This document shows, piece after piece, positions 17,086-26,457 of a DNA stretch of 64,000 nucleotides. The stretch's first letter is position 1; each line of letters opens with the position of its first letter. The stretch spans positions 1 through 64,000 of the forward strand of contig NZ_JWIF01000067.1 of NCBI RefSeq assembly GCF_000812685.1, in the 5' to 3' direction. The position numbers and the translations under genes were made by a program. Below the pieces are notes generated by a model. The model worked only from the letters and a program-made list of their open reading frames with translations. It made no database searches and was not told the DNA's origin. The stretch is from Halocynthiibacter namhaensis (GTDB lineage: Bacteria; Pseudomonadota; Alphaproteobacteria; Rhodobacterales; Rhodobacteraceae).

Positions 17086-17646
17086 TTACTTTCCGCGTGA
17101 CAGGGCCGCGACACCTGTGCGTGCGATCCGACCAAGGCCAAGCGGGCGCAGAAGATCTGCGAAGGCATCGACCTTATCTGGCGTGCCGGTGATCTCAAAC
17201 ACAAAGCTTTCCAGTGTTGAATCAACGACCTGTGCGCGAAAGATATCTGCCAAACGCAGGGCTTCGACGCGGGCGTCACCTGTGCCATGCACACGCAGAA
17301 GGGCCAATTCACGTTCTACAGATGCACCTTCAACCGTTAGATCATGCACCTCATGCACAGGCACGATGCGCCCAAGTTGGGCTTTGATCTGTTCAATGAT
17401 CGCGGGCGTCCCAGTGGTCACAATCGTGATCCGCGACAGGCTGCCTTCTTTGTCGATCTCGGCCACTGTGAGGCTGTCGATGTTATACCCACGACCTGCG
17501 AACAGACCAATGACACGGGCCAAAACACCCGCTTCGTTGTCAACCACGCAAGCCAGCGTGTGGGTTTCGATGATATCCGAATTCGGATCTTTTAGGTCAT
17601 AGGCGGATTTTTTGGATGCGCCTTTATTTAGTTGTAGTGCAGACAT
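17086..17646 (-). CDS. ilvH: acetolactate synthase small (regulatory) subunit
   Basis: Regulatory subunit of acetohydroxyacid synthase, which activates the large subunit and gives valine feedback inhibition. It has 186 residues. An N-terminal ACT domain is clear (HTLACVVDNEAGVLARVIGL followed by GRGYNIDSLTVAEID), and the C-terminal domain includes ELALLRVHGTGDARVEALRL. The first 28 residues are a charged extension. It begins 13 bp after the large-subunit gene, so the two are co-transcribed. The pair is probably controlled by the leader-peptide attenuator upstream of ilvI. Confidence 0.96.
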   Translation of the reverse strand: MSALQLNKGASKKSAYDLKDPNSDIIETHTLACVVDNEAGVLARVIGLFAGRGYNIDSLTVAEIDKEGSLSRITIVTTGTPAIIEQIKAQLGRIVPVHEVHDLTVEGASVERELALLRVHGTGDARVEALRLADIFRAQVVDSTLESFVFEITGTPDKVDAFADLLRPLGLGRIARTGVAALSRGK

Positions 17647-17659
17647 TTGTCAGCCTTTC

Positions 17660-19426
17660 TTAAACCAAAACCGCGCCGGAAGACCCAATGGCATCTTCGA
17701 CATTTGCGTCGCCCATAAGCATCTCATTGTGCGGGGCACCTGATGGGATCATCGGGAAGCAGTTCTCGTGTTTCTCAACCAAGCAATCCATAATCACCGG
17801 ACCATCATAGTTGATCATTTCCATGATCGCATCGTCCAGATCTTTCGGGTCTGACACACGAATGCCTTTCGCGCCAAAGGCTTCTGCCAACAATACGAAA
17901 TCAGGCAGGCTTTCGGACCAAGACTGTGAATAACGCTCACCATGCAGCAATTGTTGCCACTGGCGCACCATGCCCAGACGTTCATTGTTCAGGATGAACT
18001 GTTTCACCGGCAGACGATATTGCATCGCGGTGCCCATTTCTTGCATGTTCATCAACCAGGACGCTTCACCCGCCACGTTCACAACAAGGCTTTCGGGGTG
18101 GGCGGCTTGGATACCAACAGAGGCCGGCATGCCATAACCCATCGTGCCCAAACCACCAGAGGTCATCCAACGGTTAGGACCTTCAAAGTTCAGATATTGC
18201 GCAGCCCACATTTGGTGCTGACCAACTTCGGTACAGACGTAACGATCATGGCCCTTCGTCAGGGCCTCAAGGCGTTCCAGCGCATATTGCGGTTTGATGA
18301 TGGTTTCAGACTGGGTGTAGGACAGGCATTTCTTGGCCTTCCAGCTAGCGATCTGTTCGTTCCACTGGGCAAGGGGGCCTGCGTTGGTCTTGCGACCGCG
18401 GGCTTTCCAGATTTTCAGCAGTGTTTCCATTGCATGGCCGACATCGCCTAGAATTGGCAGGTCAACATGCACAACTTTGTTGATGGAAGACGGGTCAATG
18501 TCGATTTGAACCTTGGTAGAACCCGGGCTGAACGCATCCAAACGGCCGGTGATACGGTCGTCAAAACGCGCACCAATGGTGATCATCAGGTCGCAATCAT
18601 GCATCGCCATATTGGCTTCATAAAGACCGTGCATGCCCAGCATGCCGATCCAATTTTTGCCCGATGCGGGGTAGGATCCCAGACCCATCAAGGTTGAGGT
18701 GATCGGGAAGCCTGTTGCATCAACAAGTTCGGTCAGCAATTGGCTGGCGGCAGGGCCGGAATTGATGACGCCACCACCGGTGTAAAACACGGGACGTTCG
18801 GCCTTTTCCATCAGCTCAGCAAGCTGTGTTAGGGCGTCTACATCTGCTTTAACTTGTGGGGCGTAATGCGCTGTTTTTGCTTTAGGTTTTGAAACATACG
18901 TGCCGGATGCAAACTGCACATCCTTTGGGATATCAATCAGGGTCGGGCCAGGGCGGCCAGAGGTCGCAACATGGAAGGCCTGGTGGATGGTTTCCGCCAG
19001 TTTATCCGTGTCTTTAACCAGCCAATTGTGCTTGGTACAGGGGCGGGTGATGCCCACTGTGTCGGCCTCTTGGAAGCCGTCAGTGCCGATCATAAATGTA
19101 GGGACTTGGCCAGACAACACGACAAGCGGGATGGAGTCGAGAAGCGCGTCTGTTAGGCCAGTCACAGCATTGGTGGCACCCGGGCCGGAGGTCACAAGAA
19201 CAACACCAGGTTTGCCGGTGGACCGGGCATAACCTTCGGCAGCGTGCACCGCTGCTTGTTCATGGCGCACAAGGATGTGACGGACATCATTTTGCTGAAA
19301 AATTGCATCGTAAATCGGTAAAACAGCCCCACCAGGATAGCCGAAAATCGTGTCGACACCCTGTTCTTTCAGAGCTTCTACGATCATCTGTGCACCGGTC
19401 ATTGTGCTGGAATTTGAACCACTCAT
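17660..19426 (-). CDS. ilvI: acetolactate synthase large (catalytic) subunit
   Basis: Thiamine-diphosphate enzyme that makes acetolactate or acetohydroxybutyrate, the first common step of branched-chain amino acid synthesis. It has 588 residues. The cofactor-activating Glu is in [15 protein letters not shown]; the diphosphate-binding segment reads [14 protein letters not shown] (Glu where many homologues have Asp) and ends in [14 protein letters not shown]. The start at 19426 (MSGSNSS) has GGAG upstream; the frame is open to 19603 but that extension crosses the attenuator hairpin and is not coding. ilvH follows. Control by attenuation is strongly suggested by the leader at 19531-19578. Confidence 0.96.
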   Translation of the reverse strand: MSGSNSSTMTGAQMIVEALKEQGVDTIFGYPGGAVLPIYDAIFQQNDVRHILVRHEQAAVHAAEGYARSTGKPGVVLVTSGPGATNAVTGLTDALLDSIPLVVLSGQVPTFMIGTDGFQEADTVGITRPCTKHNWLVKDTDKLAETIHQAFHVATSGRPGPTLIDIPKDVQFASGTYVSKPKAKTAHYAPQVKADVDALTQLAELMEKAERPVFYTGGGVINSGPAASQLLTELVDATGFPITSTLMGLGSYPASGKNWIGMLGMHGLYEANMAMHDCDLMITIGARFDDRITGRLDAFSPGSTKVQIDIDPSSINKVVHVDLPILGDVGHAMETLLKIWKARGRKTNAGPLAQWNEQIASWKAKKCLSYTQSETIIKPQYALERLEALTKGHDRYVCTEVGQHQMWAAQYLNFEGPNRWMTSGGLGTMGYGMPASVGIQAAHPESLVVNVAGEASWLMNMQEMGTAMQYRLPVKQFILNNERLGMVRQWQQLLHGERYSQSWSESLPDFVLLAEAFGAKGIRVSDPKDLDDAIMEMINYDGPVIMDCLVEKHENCFPMIPSGAPHNEMLMGDANVEDAIGSSGAVLV

Positions 19427-19476
19427 CGTCTTCTCCATTCTCGCAGACCATCCCGGTCTGCCCGCTTTTGCGTAAT

Positions 19477-19505
19477 AAAAAACCCCGGGCTGTTTAGGTC
19501 CGGGG
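19477..19505 (-). terminator. ilvIH attenuator terminator
   Basis: On the minus strand, CCCCGG (19505-19500) pairs with CCGGGG (19488-19483), followed by six Ts (19482-19477). It lies between the leader peptide and ilvI, where an attenuator is expected. An alternative pairing, GGTCCGG (19540-19534) with CCGGACC (19503-19497), uses the same 5' arm and would prevent terminator formation. Confidence 0.8.
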
Positions 19506-19530
19506 CGCATGATTTTAAATCTGGTTTCCG

Positions 19531-19578
19531 TTACCGGACCATGCGCCAACTTCCCACAATGACCACAAGAGCGTTCAT
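19531..19578 (-). CDS. ilvL: ilvIH leader peptide
   Basis: A 15-residue reading frame, [15 protein letters not shown], with a GGGAAG ribosome-binding site eight bases upstream. Five consecutive codons specify Leu-Val-Val-Ile-Val, the end products of the pathway encoded downstream. The stop codon touches the strand (19534-19540) that would pair with the 5' arm of the terminator. A ribosome that finishes the peptide would cover that strand and allow termination; one stalled at the Val/Ile codons would leave it free. This is the classic attenuation logic of ilv operons. It is too short for routine gene calling. The symbol is by analogy with enteric leaders. Confidence 0.85.
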   Translation of the reverse strand: MNALVVIVGSWRMVR

Positions 19579-20307
19579 CAGAATTCTTCCCAAAAGGTTT
19601 CATTACGTGGGGGGACTTTATTGTGCAGCGAAAGGGGGGTCAACAGGCAAAATGTGCAATAATCTGTCTTCTGGCAAAAAAAATCTTTTGGAAAGTTGCG
19701 AATTTCGACGGTCTAGGCAAATTTTTGCAAAATCAGGTCAGCTTTTGTGCCAGATTCTGACTGTGCTCTGCTTTGTTCTGCCAGCTGGTCGCATTTGCGA
19801 AGGCACCGTAGGCGTATTCTCCATCTGAAGACGGCAGTATATTGGCCGAAGTTGTTGATCAAGGAACGGGGCGTCCGTATGGCGTTCGTCCCGGTCAACC
19901 ACATTCGGTGGCTGGCCTGGTCCTATCTTGATGTCGCTTTACAATGTATAGCCGCCGTCGATCCTTGTGCCGGAGGCTAATGACTTCTCGGAACCTATCA
20001 GGCCAAGAGATTCGCAGAAGAGCGATTTATGTTATGATTTCGAATGAAAACGGCTTAGTTGGGTGTCGAATTTGGGCTGTACCTGCGCTTTTGTGTGAAT
20101 TTACGACGGCTTTACGCAATTTTATAGTGTCGTCTGTTTGGTTATATTTTCTTACCAAAACACAATAAATTCGTTGTGGATGCAAAGGAACGCGGCGTTT
20201 CGCCTAAAATTGAGGCTTTTCCGAAACCCGAACACGTCGTAGGGTCACGGCACCTTAATGACCCGGCCACTTGATGGCGTGGGCGCAATCTAACGGGAGA
20301 GACCTTA
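19579..20307. other. intergenic region upstream of ilv leader and TRAP operon
   Basis: About 730 bp. The left side must hold the ilvIH promoter. The centre carries a short degenerate piece resembling the C-terminus of a short-chain dehydrogenase (19939-20016, minus). The right side is AT-rich, with a small dyad GGGTCA ... TGACCC (20242-20264) shortly before the TRAP receptor gene. No intact gene is visible. Confidence 0.5.
19939..20016 (-). pseudogene. possible remnant of a short-chain dehydrogenase C-terminus
   Basis: Minus-strand codons ending at TAA 19939 read GLIGSEKSLASGTRIDGGYTL. The ending (T)G-x-x-x-x-DGGYT-L-stop is a hallmark of SDR-family C-termini. Upstream codons do not give a recognisable SDR, and no start or Rossmann motif is found, so at most the last 25 codons survive. 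A chance resemblance remains possible. Confidence 0.35.
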
Positions 20308-21390
20308 ATGGATCGTCGTTCATTTCTAAGAACATCTGCACTTGGTGGCACTGCTGCTGCTGCTTCTACGCTTGCTGCACCAGCTTACGCGACCGGCAAC
20401 CGCACATTGACTATGGTAACGGCTTGGGGCCGTGGTCTTGCGGGCGTTTTTGACGCCGCTGAGCACGCTGCGAATTCCATCAATGCAATGTCTGACGGCA
20501 GCTTGACTGTTGAAATCAAAGCGGCTGGTGAACTTGTTGGCGCGTTGGAAGTGTTTGATGCTGTGACCTCTGGTCAAGCGGACATGTATCACGCGGCTGA
20601 TTATTACTTCGTTGGTCAGCACCCTGCATATGCTTACTTCACCGCTGTGCCATTCGGCATGACTGCACAAGAACTGTCCAACTGGTACTACCACGCTGGC
20701 GGCATGGAACTGCATGACGAGCTGGGCGAAATCTTTGGCCTGAAATCCTTCTTGGCTGGTAACACTGGCGCGCAAGCGGGTGGTTGGTTCAACAAAGAAA
20801 TCAACTCTGCAGAAGATTTCCAAGGCCTGAAATTCCGTATGCCTGGTCTTGGCGGCCAAGCGCTGTCCAAATTGGGCGCATCTGTTCAAAACCTTCCAGG
20901 TTCTGAAGTGTACCAAGCACTGGCATCCGGCGCGATTGACGGCACCGAATGGATCGGCCCATGGGCTGATGAAAAAGCTGGTTTCCAAGAAATCACCAAA
21001 ACATACTACACCGCTGGTTTCCACGAGCCAGGCGCAGGTCTGTCCCTTGCAACCAACCGCGACGTCTTTGACGAGCTGTCCCCAGCACATCAGAAAATGA
21101 TCGAAGTTGCATCTGCAGAAGCAAACCAATGGAACCTTGCTCAGTTCCTTGCGAACAACGGTGAAGCTTTGGTTCGTTTGCAAGCTGGCGGCGTTAAAAC
21201 GCTGGAATTCCCTGACGCGGTTTGGGATTCAATGGCGACTGCAACGGGTGAAGTTCTTGACCAATACATGGATGACGAGCTGTTCGCAAAAGTGCGCGCA
21301 TCTGTTGAGACATCCATGGCGGCATCTTCCGGCTGGTTGACAAAATCTGAAGGTACATATCGCGCGCAGCGTGACCGTATCATGGGCTAA
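20308..21390 (+). CDS. TRAP transporter substrate-binding protein (DctP/TakP-like)
   Basis: Periplasmic receptor of a tripartite ATP-independent transporter, 360 residues. A twin-arginine signal is visible at the N-terminus (MDRRSFLRTSALGG, cleavage near AYA-TG), so it is probably folded before export. The mature protein has DctP-fold motifs AAGELVGALEVFDAVTSGQA, GGWFNKEI, LKFRMPGLGGQAL and DGTEWIGPWADEKAGF. The last is typical of the TakP-type branch that binds 2-oxo acids as a dimer; the real ligand is not known here. GGGAGAG precedes the start. A strong hairpin separates it from the membrane subunits, which would favour higher receptor levels. Confidence 0.92.
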   Translation: MDRRSFLRTSALGGTAAAASTLAAPAYATGNRTLTMVTAWGRGLAGVFDAAEHAANSINAMSDGSLTVEIKAAGELVGALEVFDAVTSGQADMYHAADYYFVGQHPAYAYFTAVPFGMTAQELSNWYYHAGGMELHDELGEIFGLKSFLAGNTGAQAGGWFNKEINSAEDFQGLKFRMPGLGGQALSKLGASVQNLPGSEVYQALASGAIDGTEWIGPWADEKAGFQEITKTYYTAGFHEPGAGLSLATNRDVFDELSPAHQKMIEVASAEANQWNLAQFLANNGEALVRLQAGGVKTLEFPDAVWDSMATATGEVLDQYMDDELFAKVRASVETSMAASSGWLTKSEGTYRAQRDRIMG

Positions 21391-21412
21391 GCCTTAAACG
21401 GCTGCTTATTTG

Positions 21413-21442
21413 CTCCGGGCCTGGTGACAGGCCCGGAGTTTT
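21413..21442 (+). terminator. hairpin between receptor and permease genes of the TRAP operon
   Basis: An 11-bp perfect stem (21413-21423 with 21428-21438), loop GTGA, then TTTT. It stands 23 bp after the receptor stop. A leaky terminator or RNA-stabilising hairpin here would raise receptor mRNA over permease mRNA. Confidence 0.75.
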
Positions 21443-21519
21443 CCAATGTTCGACCTGGATCAACCGGGCAACAAAAGACGCGCGGGCGGGGGCCTGGGCA
21501 CTGACTGCAGGGGGAAGGT

Positions 21520-22443
21520 ATGCTTGATGGCATTACCTGGTTCGCGACGAACCTCGCCATGGCTTTTTACAATTTAGGCTATGCACTTACACATCCGGGG
21601 AGCTGGCTGTCTTGGCTGCCCTATATCAACGATAAAATGCCTGAGCTTGAGGTGAAGCAATCGCTGATGCGCTTTATCTATTATGGCGGCTCGGTTGAGT
21701 TTTTCTTCGTAATTTTCACGGGGTTCATCGTGCTGACGGTGATTGGCATCGCGCGCAATGAATTCATGTGGCGTCTGGTGCGCATCACGGAAGGTTTTGC
21801 AAATGGCCTTGGTCGGATCGCGGCCTGGGCGGGTCTGATTATGGTGCTGCAGCAGATCATGATTGTCTTCATGCAGCGGATCTTTACGGCATCCACAATC
21901 CCTTATTTCTTTGGCGAAGGCATGAACAAAGACGTCAGCTGGTGGGCTGAGATGTTGAAGTTCGAAAACGCCCTGATCGTCACGCTTTGTGCGACATATA
22001 CCTTTGTTCAAGGCAGCCATGTGCGCGTTGATCTGGTCTATTCCGGCGTGTCTTACCGTACCAAACGCGCGATCGATATGTTCGGCGCGATGGTCTTCAT
22101 GCTGCCTTCGGCCGTGCTGACCTGGATGTATGGCTGGTATTTCATGTGGCGTCACCTTGTTGTGCCGAAACCATCGGCTTCCGACAGCTTGGATCGTCTG
22201 ATCACCAAAGCACGCGCCATTCGCTGGAACATTGAAACCATCGGGTTCAGCCCCTCAGGGTTCAACGGCTATTTCATGTTCAAGATCCTTCTGGTGACAT
22301 TCGCGGGCCTTGTGTTCATTCACGGCTGGTCGTTCTTCTGGCGGTCCTATTTGGAACGTAAAGAAGGCGAAGCAAGCGAGGGCAAGTACCTCGATAAAGA
22401 CACCCTCGGAGAGGGTGAAGAAGCCTACGAAGGCACGCATTAA
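21520..22443 (+). CDS. TRAP transporter small permease (DctQ-type)
   Basis: Small membrane subunit of the TRAP transporter, 307 residues and thus much longer than the usual 160-200. Hydrophobic segments occur near residues 50-75 (FFFVIFTGFIVLTVIGIA), 105-130, 155-170, 190-215 and 255-280. The DctQ-type segment includes FENALIVTLCATYTFVQGSH followed by VRVDLVYSGVS. The polar C-terminus is acidic. The large-subunit gene begins 15 bp downstream. Together they should form the sodium-driven membrane part that accepts ligand from the receptor at 20308. Confidence 0.88.
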   Translation: MLDGITWFATNLAMAFYNLGYALTHPGSWLSWLPYINDKMPELEVKQSLMRFIYYGGSVEFFFVIFTGFIVLTVIGIARNEFMWRLVRITEGFANGLGRIAAWAGLIMVLQQIMIVFMQRIFTASTIPYFFGEGMNKDVSWWAEMLKFENALIVTLCATYTFVQGSHVRVDLVYSGVSYRTKRAIDMFGAMVFMLPSAVLTWMYGWYFMWRHLVVPKPSASDSLDRLITKARAIRWNIETIGFSPSGFNGYFMFKILLVTFAGLVFIHGWSFFWRSYLERKEGEASEGKYLDKDTLGEGEEAYEGTH

Positions 22444-22458
22444 GGGCGGATGAGATAG

Positions 22459-24813
22459 ATGTTTTTTGGACTAGATGGCGTAGAAGTCGGCCTGATTATC
22501 GTATTCCTCAGCCTGTTTGCCGGGATCCTTTCCGGCTTTCCGGTGGCTTTCGCAATTGGCGGCGCTGGGGTTATTTCCTTTTCAATTATCGCGGGTTTGG
22601 ACACGTCCGGCCTGCTGATACATGCGGCGGTGGACACAAGTTCTGAGGCCTATAAACAGCTGACGAACTCGGGGCTCCACCCGGACACGATCAGTCTGTT
22701 CAGGTATCCTGACTTGCCCACCATCGCGGAACCTGTGTTCACGCGTGGTTGGGAAACGGCGCTGGACCGCAATATTTCCTTTATTGTCAACCGGATGAAC
22801 GAACGTGTTCTCGCGGGGCAATCCATTGAAACCCTTCTGGCGGTTCTGATGTTTGTGTTGATGGGCATCACGCTGGAACGTTCCAAGATCGCAAATGACT
22901 TGCTGACAACAATGGCGAAGGTCTTTGGCCCGTTGCCAGGTGGTTTGGCTGTGGCTGTGGTTGTTGTGGGGGCTTTCTTGGCCGCTTCAACGGGCATTGT
23001 GGGCGCAACCGTTGTGACCATGGGCCTTCTGTCCCTGCCAACCATGTTGCGCAATAACTATTCACCTGAACTGGCAACCGGCGTCATCGCGGCGTCGGGC
23101 ACTTTGGGGCAGATCATTCCGCCATCCATCGTGATTGTGTTGCTGGGCACGCTTGCGGGCGACCTTTATTCCGCCGCACAAGAGGCCCGTGCCCAAGAAG
23201 CTGGCTGTTCTGACGCGCTGACATATCTGGGCGAGGCGGCGGTGATTTCCGTGGGCACATTGTTCCAGGCAGCACTGCTTCCGGGTATCCTTTTGGCGAT
23301 GCTTTATGCGCTTTATGCCTTTGGGTATGCGTTGTTGCGCCCGCATCATGCGCCTGCGGTGCATATTGCTGGATCCGGTGGTGGTGCTTCAACGCGCGCG
23401 CATTCCCTGACATGGTTCTTGGCGGTGCCTGTGGGCATCATCGGTTTCGTGGTTGCGGCCAACATGGCGAATTTTGCAGGCACGCAAGCGATTGTTGTTG
23501 ATAGCTATTCTGACGTTGGTGCAAGCGCATCTTTGCGCACAAATGTGCCAGAGCAATGTCAGGCGTCGATGATCACGCTGCATGGCCAAGAGGCCTGGGA
23601 CATCGCGGTTTCGGAACAAGCCGATATTGCAGCCGCGGGTGGCACACAGGAATCTGTGGCGCTGACTGCGGATGAAATCGAAGCCTCGCGTCTGCAAAAA
23701 ATCGCAGACGCCGCGCCAATTGGCACGGGCATCCTGGCCTTTGTTGTGTTGTTCGGTTTGGTTCTGGCCTTTGCCCGCGGTGTTGAATTGCACGGCGATC
23801 GCAAACCTCTGATTATCGGCGCGATTGGCCTGTTGGGCATGCTTTTGGTCGATGCGGTGTTTATTACACCTGTGACGACTTCTGGCGCGACCTTCCTTTG
23901 GTTGGTCGTTCCTGGCATCTTGGCGATTTATGGCGCGCGCGAAGGGGCGATCATGCTGGGGCGCAATGATCTGATCCGGGTGGTCTTCCCACCGCTGGTT
24001 CTGATCATCGCGGTTCTGGGGTCGATCCTTGGCGGCATCACCAACCCAACCCCTGCGGCGGCACTTGGGGCAGGCGGGGCGATCATGCTCGCGGCCTTCC
24101 GTAAGCTGCAAGACACTGGTGGCACTGGACGCGGCGTTTTGGTCACAGCCTTTGCGATTGTGATCATGATCCTTGTGGGTGTGAACTTTGACCTCCGCAT
24201 GGGCCGCGCGGTTGTGCCGACAGAAGATTTCATCGCTTATATCGTTGCAATGGCGGCGTGGATCACGGTGATGTTCGGCCTGCTTTGGGCCTGCTGGGTT
24301 CTGTGGCGCGGCGCGGTTCTATCGCCTGTGGTGCGGGAAACTGCGAAAGTCACAAGCATGGTGTTCACCATCTTGATTGGCTCACAGTTGCTGAACCTTG
24401 TGGTGATCTCTTTCGGGGGTGAACATTACATCCAGCAATTCCTGAAAAGCTTTGACGATGAATTCACCGTCTTCCTGATCGTGATGCTGGTGTTGTTTGT
24501 ACTGGGCTTTGTGCTGGATTTCCTTGAGATCATTTACATCGTTATCCCAATTGTCGGGCCTGTGATTTACGGCGGCACGATGGATCCGAAATGGGTCACC
24601 ATCATGATTGCGGTGAACTTGCAGACCAGCTTCTTGACGCCACCCTTCGGCTTTGCGCTGTTCTATTTGCGCGGTGTTGCTCCAAAAGAAGTTACCACCG
24701 GTCACATCTATCGCGGCATCATTCCGTTTGTGTTGATCCAGGTGCTTGGGCTGTGGCTTTTGTGGATGTTCCCATCGGTTGTGACAATCGTGCCGAACCT
24801 GATCGGGCATTGA
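22459..24813 (+). CDS. TRAP transporter large permease (DctM-type), enlarged
   Basis: Large membrane subunit that carries out substrate and sodium transport. Typical DctM proteins have about 430 residues; this one has 784. Recognisable DctM segments are the N-terminal LFAGILSGFPVAFAIGGAGV, STGIVGATVVTMGLLSLPTM, ASGTLGQIIPPSIVIVLLGT, and the late motif LQTSFLTPPFGFALFYLRGV. Between them lie an insertion near residues 55-115 and a polar stretch near 345-420 (rich in Ala, Glu, Ser) followed by extra membrane helices. No frameshift is seen, so the size is real. It belongs with the TakP-like receptor and enlarged DctQ subunit. Confidence 0.9.
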   Translation: MFFGLDGVEVGLIIVFLSLFAGILSGFPVAFAIGGAGVISFSIIAGLDTSGLLIHAAVDTSSEAYKQLTNSGLHPDTISLFRYPDLPTIAEPVFTRGWETALDRNISFIVNRMNERVLAGQSIETLLAVLMFVLMGITLERSKIANDLLTTMAKVFGPLPGGLAVAVVVVGAFLAASTGIVGATVVTMGLLSLPTMLRNNYSPELATGVIAASGTLGQIIPPSIVIVLLGTLAGDLYSAAQEARAQEAGCSDALTYLGEAAVISVGTLFQAALLPGILLAMLYALYAFGYALLRPHHAPAVHIAGSGGGASTRAHSLTWFLAVPVGIIGFVVAANMANFAGTQAIVVDSYSDVGASASLRTNVPEQCQASMITLHGQEAWDIAVSEQADIAAAGGTQESVALTADEIEASRLQKIADAAPIGTGILAFVVLFGLVLAFARGVELHGDRKPLIIGAIGLLGMLLVDAVFITPVTTSGATFLWLVVPGILAIYGAREGAIMLGRNDLIRVVFPPLVLIIAVLGSILGGITNPTPAAALGAGGAIMLAAFRKLQDTGGTGRGVLVTAFAIVIMILVGVNFDLRMGRAVVPTEDFIAYIVAMAAWITVMFGLLWACWVLWRGAVLSPVVRETAKVTSMVFTILIGSQLLNLVVISFGGEHYIQQFLKSFDDEFTVFLIVMLVLFVLGFVLDFLEIIYIVIPIVGPVIYGGTMDPKWVTIMIAVNLQTSFLTPPFGFALFYLRGVAPKEVTTGHIYRGIIPFVLIQVLGLWLLWMFPSVVTIVPNLIGH

Positions 24814-24835
24814 TCTAAACCCGCATTTCGAAATC

Positions 24836-24864
24836 AAAAGCCGCCCTTTGGGGCGGCTTTTTTA
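24836..24864 (+). terminator. terminator of the TRAP operon
   Basis: AAAAGCCGCCC (24836-24846) pairs with GGGCGGCTTTT (24851-24861) across a four-base loop, with further Ts. It stands 23 bp after the large permease stop and could also work in reverse for the convergent VOC gene. Confidence 0.93.
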
Positions 24865-24969
24865 ATGCTAAGTTCTGAGGGCGGTTGGGATCGCCTATTA
24901 GGAAAATTGGCTCGTTTTGGGATGTGCGGGGGACGCGGGAAACCTCTGCCTGTAGGGTGGCGCGAGTGT

Positions 24970-25434
24970 TTAGCGGTCTGCGACGGGACGTGCCCCAAGG
25001 TGTTGCACAAAGCGTAGCAAATAGCCGTCGGGATCCTGAACGAGAAATTCATTTTGACCGTTTTCGTGTGCACCCTCGCGATACCAAGATGCGCGAATCT
25101 GGCGATATGGCGTAATTCCCGCTGCAAGCACGCGTGCGTAAATTGACTGAACATCAGGTATCTCGATTTGAAGATTTAGCCCCCGCCCGAATGGCGCTTG
25201 TAGCGGGCCGGTTATCCATGCCTGTTTTCTGTCGTCGGATATTGCCTCGAGCATAATCTGCGCGTGCCCCATCTCGAGATAAAGAAATCCATCCTCGGGG
25301 CGTCCGAATTTTTCGGTAAACCCGATTAGGTCACAATAGAAAGACCGCGAGCGCGGCAGATCCGTCACGAGCATTTCGGGTACTAGAGTGGACCAATGAT
25401 CAGGGGGTGTGTGGAACTGGTCATCATGCGTCAT
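24970..25434 (-). CDS. VOC-superfamily (glyoxalase/bleomycin-resistance-like) protein
   Basis: A 154-residue protein of the vicinal-oxygen-chelate fold. The first repeat shows VPEMLVTDLPRSRSFYCDLI and DGFLYLEMGHAQIML. The second shows LNLQIEIPDVQSIYARVLAA and NEFLVQDPDGYLLRFVQHLG, the usual closing strand. The layout is that of bleomycin-resistance-like proteins, but this family includes many enzymes and no substrate can be assigned. The ATG at 25434 with GGAAAG upstream is chosen; an upstream frame adds 49 residues of non-family sequence. It is convergent with the TRAP operon. Confidence 0.85.
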   Translation of the reverse strand: MTHDDQFHTPPDHWSTLVPEMLVTDLPRSRSFYCDLIGFTEKFGRPEDGFLYLEMGHAQIMLEAISDDRKQAWITGPLQAPFGRGLNLQIEIPDVQSIYARVLAAGITPYRQIRASWYREGAHENGQNEFLVQDPDGYLLRFVQHLGARPVADR

Positions 25435-25617
25435 GGGCTGGATCTTTCCGTATGTGGGGGGCGCGGCGTTTGTGGAAGTTACCAAGTCTGGCGGTGAACC
25501 AGACCTCTGCGCTATGTGGAGACCGGAACATATATCCACAGCGATTTGGGTATGTGTTCCGCATTCGCACCTTGTGACCATGTATGACTTTGGGGGGGCG
25601 TTTTAGCTGCCGTTCAA

Positions 25618-26457
25618 CTATGAGATCGGGGGTGTCATGGCGTCGGGCAGGGTCAGTTGGGCGACCTGTTCCGATATGGGATCTGTTGCTAGTGGGTGAT
25701 GCTGTTTGGTGTTTGTGGCGTCTGAGGCATCCACAGGTGTCCAGGCCCCATTTTGAAAGACCTCAAGCGCCGAGAACTTGGATTTGTAATCCATCTTGGG
25801 GCTGCCGGGCACCCAATACCCCAAGTAAACATAGGGCAATCCCGCATTTCGGGCGATTTCGATGTGATCAAGGATTAGCCATGTTCCTGGGCTAAGTTTC
25901 TCACGCTCGGGGTCGAAGAAAGAATAGACCATTGAAACGCCATCCTCAAGAACATCGGTCAGGCAGACGGCTTTCAACAGCTGTTCGGTGCCTTCGGGGT
26001 CTGTCATGGTGTATTCGATGACGCGCGAGCGGATCGGGGTTTCTTCGATCATTGCGGCGAATTCAAAGATATCCATATCCGCCATGCCGCCATCGGCGTG
26101 ACGTGTTTCTAGATACAGACGGAACAGATCAAACTGTTCTTCGGTTGCCCAAGGTGCGGTCGCGCGACGGGTCAGATCCGAATTGCGTTTCATGACACGT
26201 TTTTGGCTGCGTGATGGGGCAAAGTCAGCCACGCGAATACGAGCAGACATGCAAGCATTGCAATCAGCACAAGATGGTCGGTACAGCACATTTTGGGAAC
26301 GGCGAAACCCTTGGTGGGACAGTGCATCGTTCAATTGCGTTGCATTCTCACCTTGAAGTGCGGTGAATAACTTCCGTTCAACCCGCCCTTCTAAATAGGG
26401 GCAGGGCTGCGGGGCGGTCACATAGAATTGGGGCGCAATAGGTAACGAATGGCGCAT
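25618..26457 (-). CDS. bpt: aspartate/glutamate leucyltransferase (Bpt)
   Basis: N-end-rule enzyme that transfers leucine from Leu-tRNA to proteins with N-terminal Asp or Glu, marking them for ClpS/ClpAP degradation. Often annotated as arginyltransferase. It has 279 residues, with an N-terminal ATE domain ([16 protein letters not shown]; cysteine cluster [17 protein letters not shown]) and a C-terminal GNAT-like domain ([29 protein letters not shown]). The C-terminal tail of about 35 residues is variable. It stands alone on the minus strand. Confidence 0.93.
   Translation of the reverse strand: MRHSLPIAPQFYVTAPQPCPYLEGRVERKLFTALQGENATQLNDALSHQGFRRSQNVLYRPSCADCNACMSARIRVADFAPSRSQKRVMKRNSDLTRRATAPWATEEQFDLFRLYLETRHADGGMADMDIFEFAAMIEETPIRSRVIEYTMTDPEGTEQLLKAVCLTDVLEDGVSMVYSFFDPEREKLSPGTWLILDHIEIARNAGLPYVYLGYWVPGSPKMDYKSKFSALEVFQNGAWTPVDASDATNTKQHHPLATDPISEQVAQLTLPDAMTPPIS

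Noticed and set aside
17660-19603. Start of ilvI at 19603
   Set aside because: The extra 59 codons cover the attenuator terminator and leader region; the start with a ribosome-binding site is 19426.
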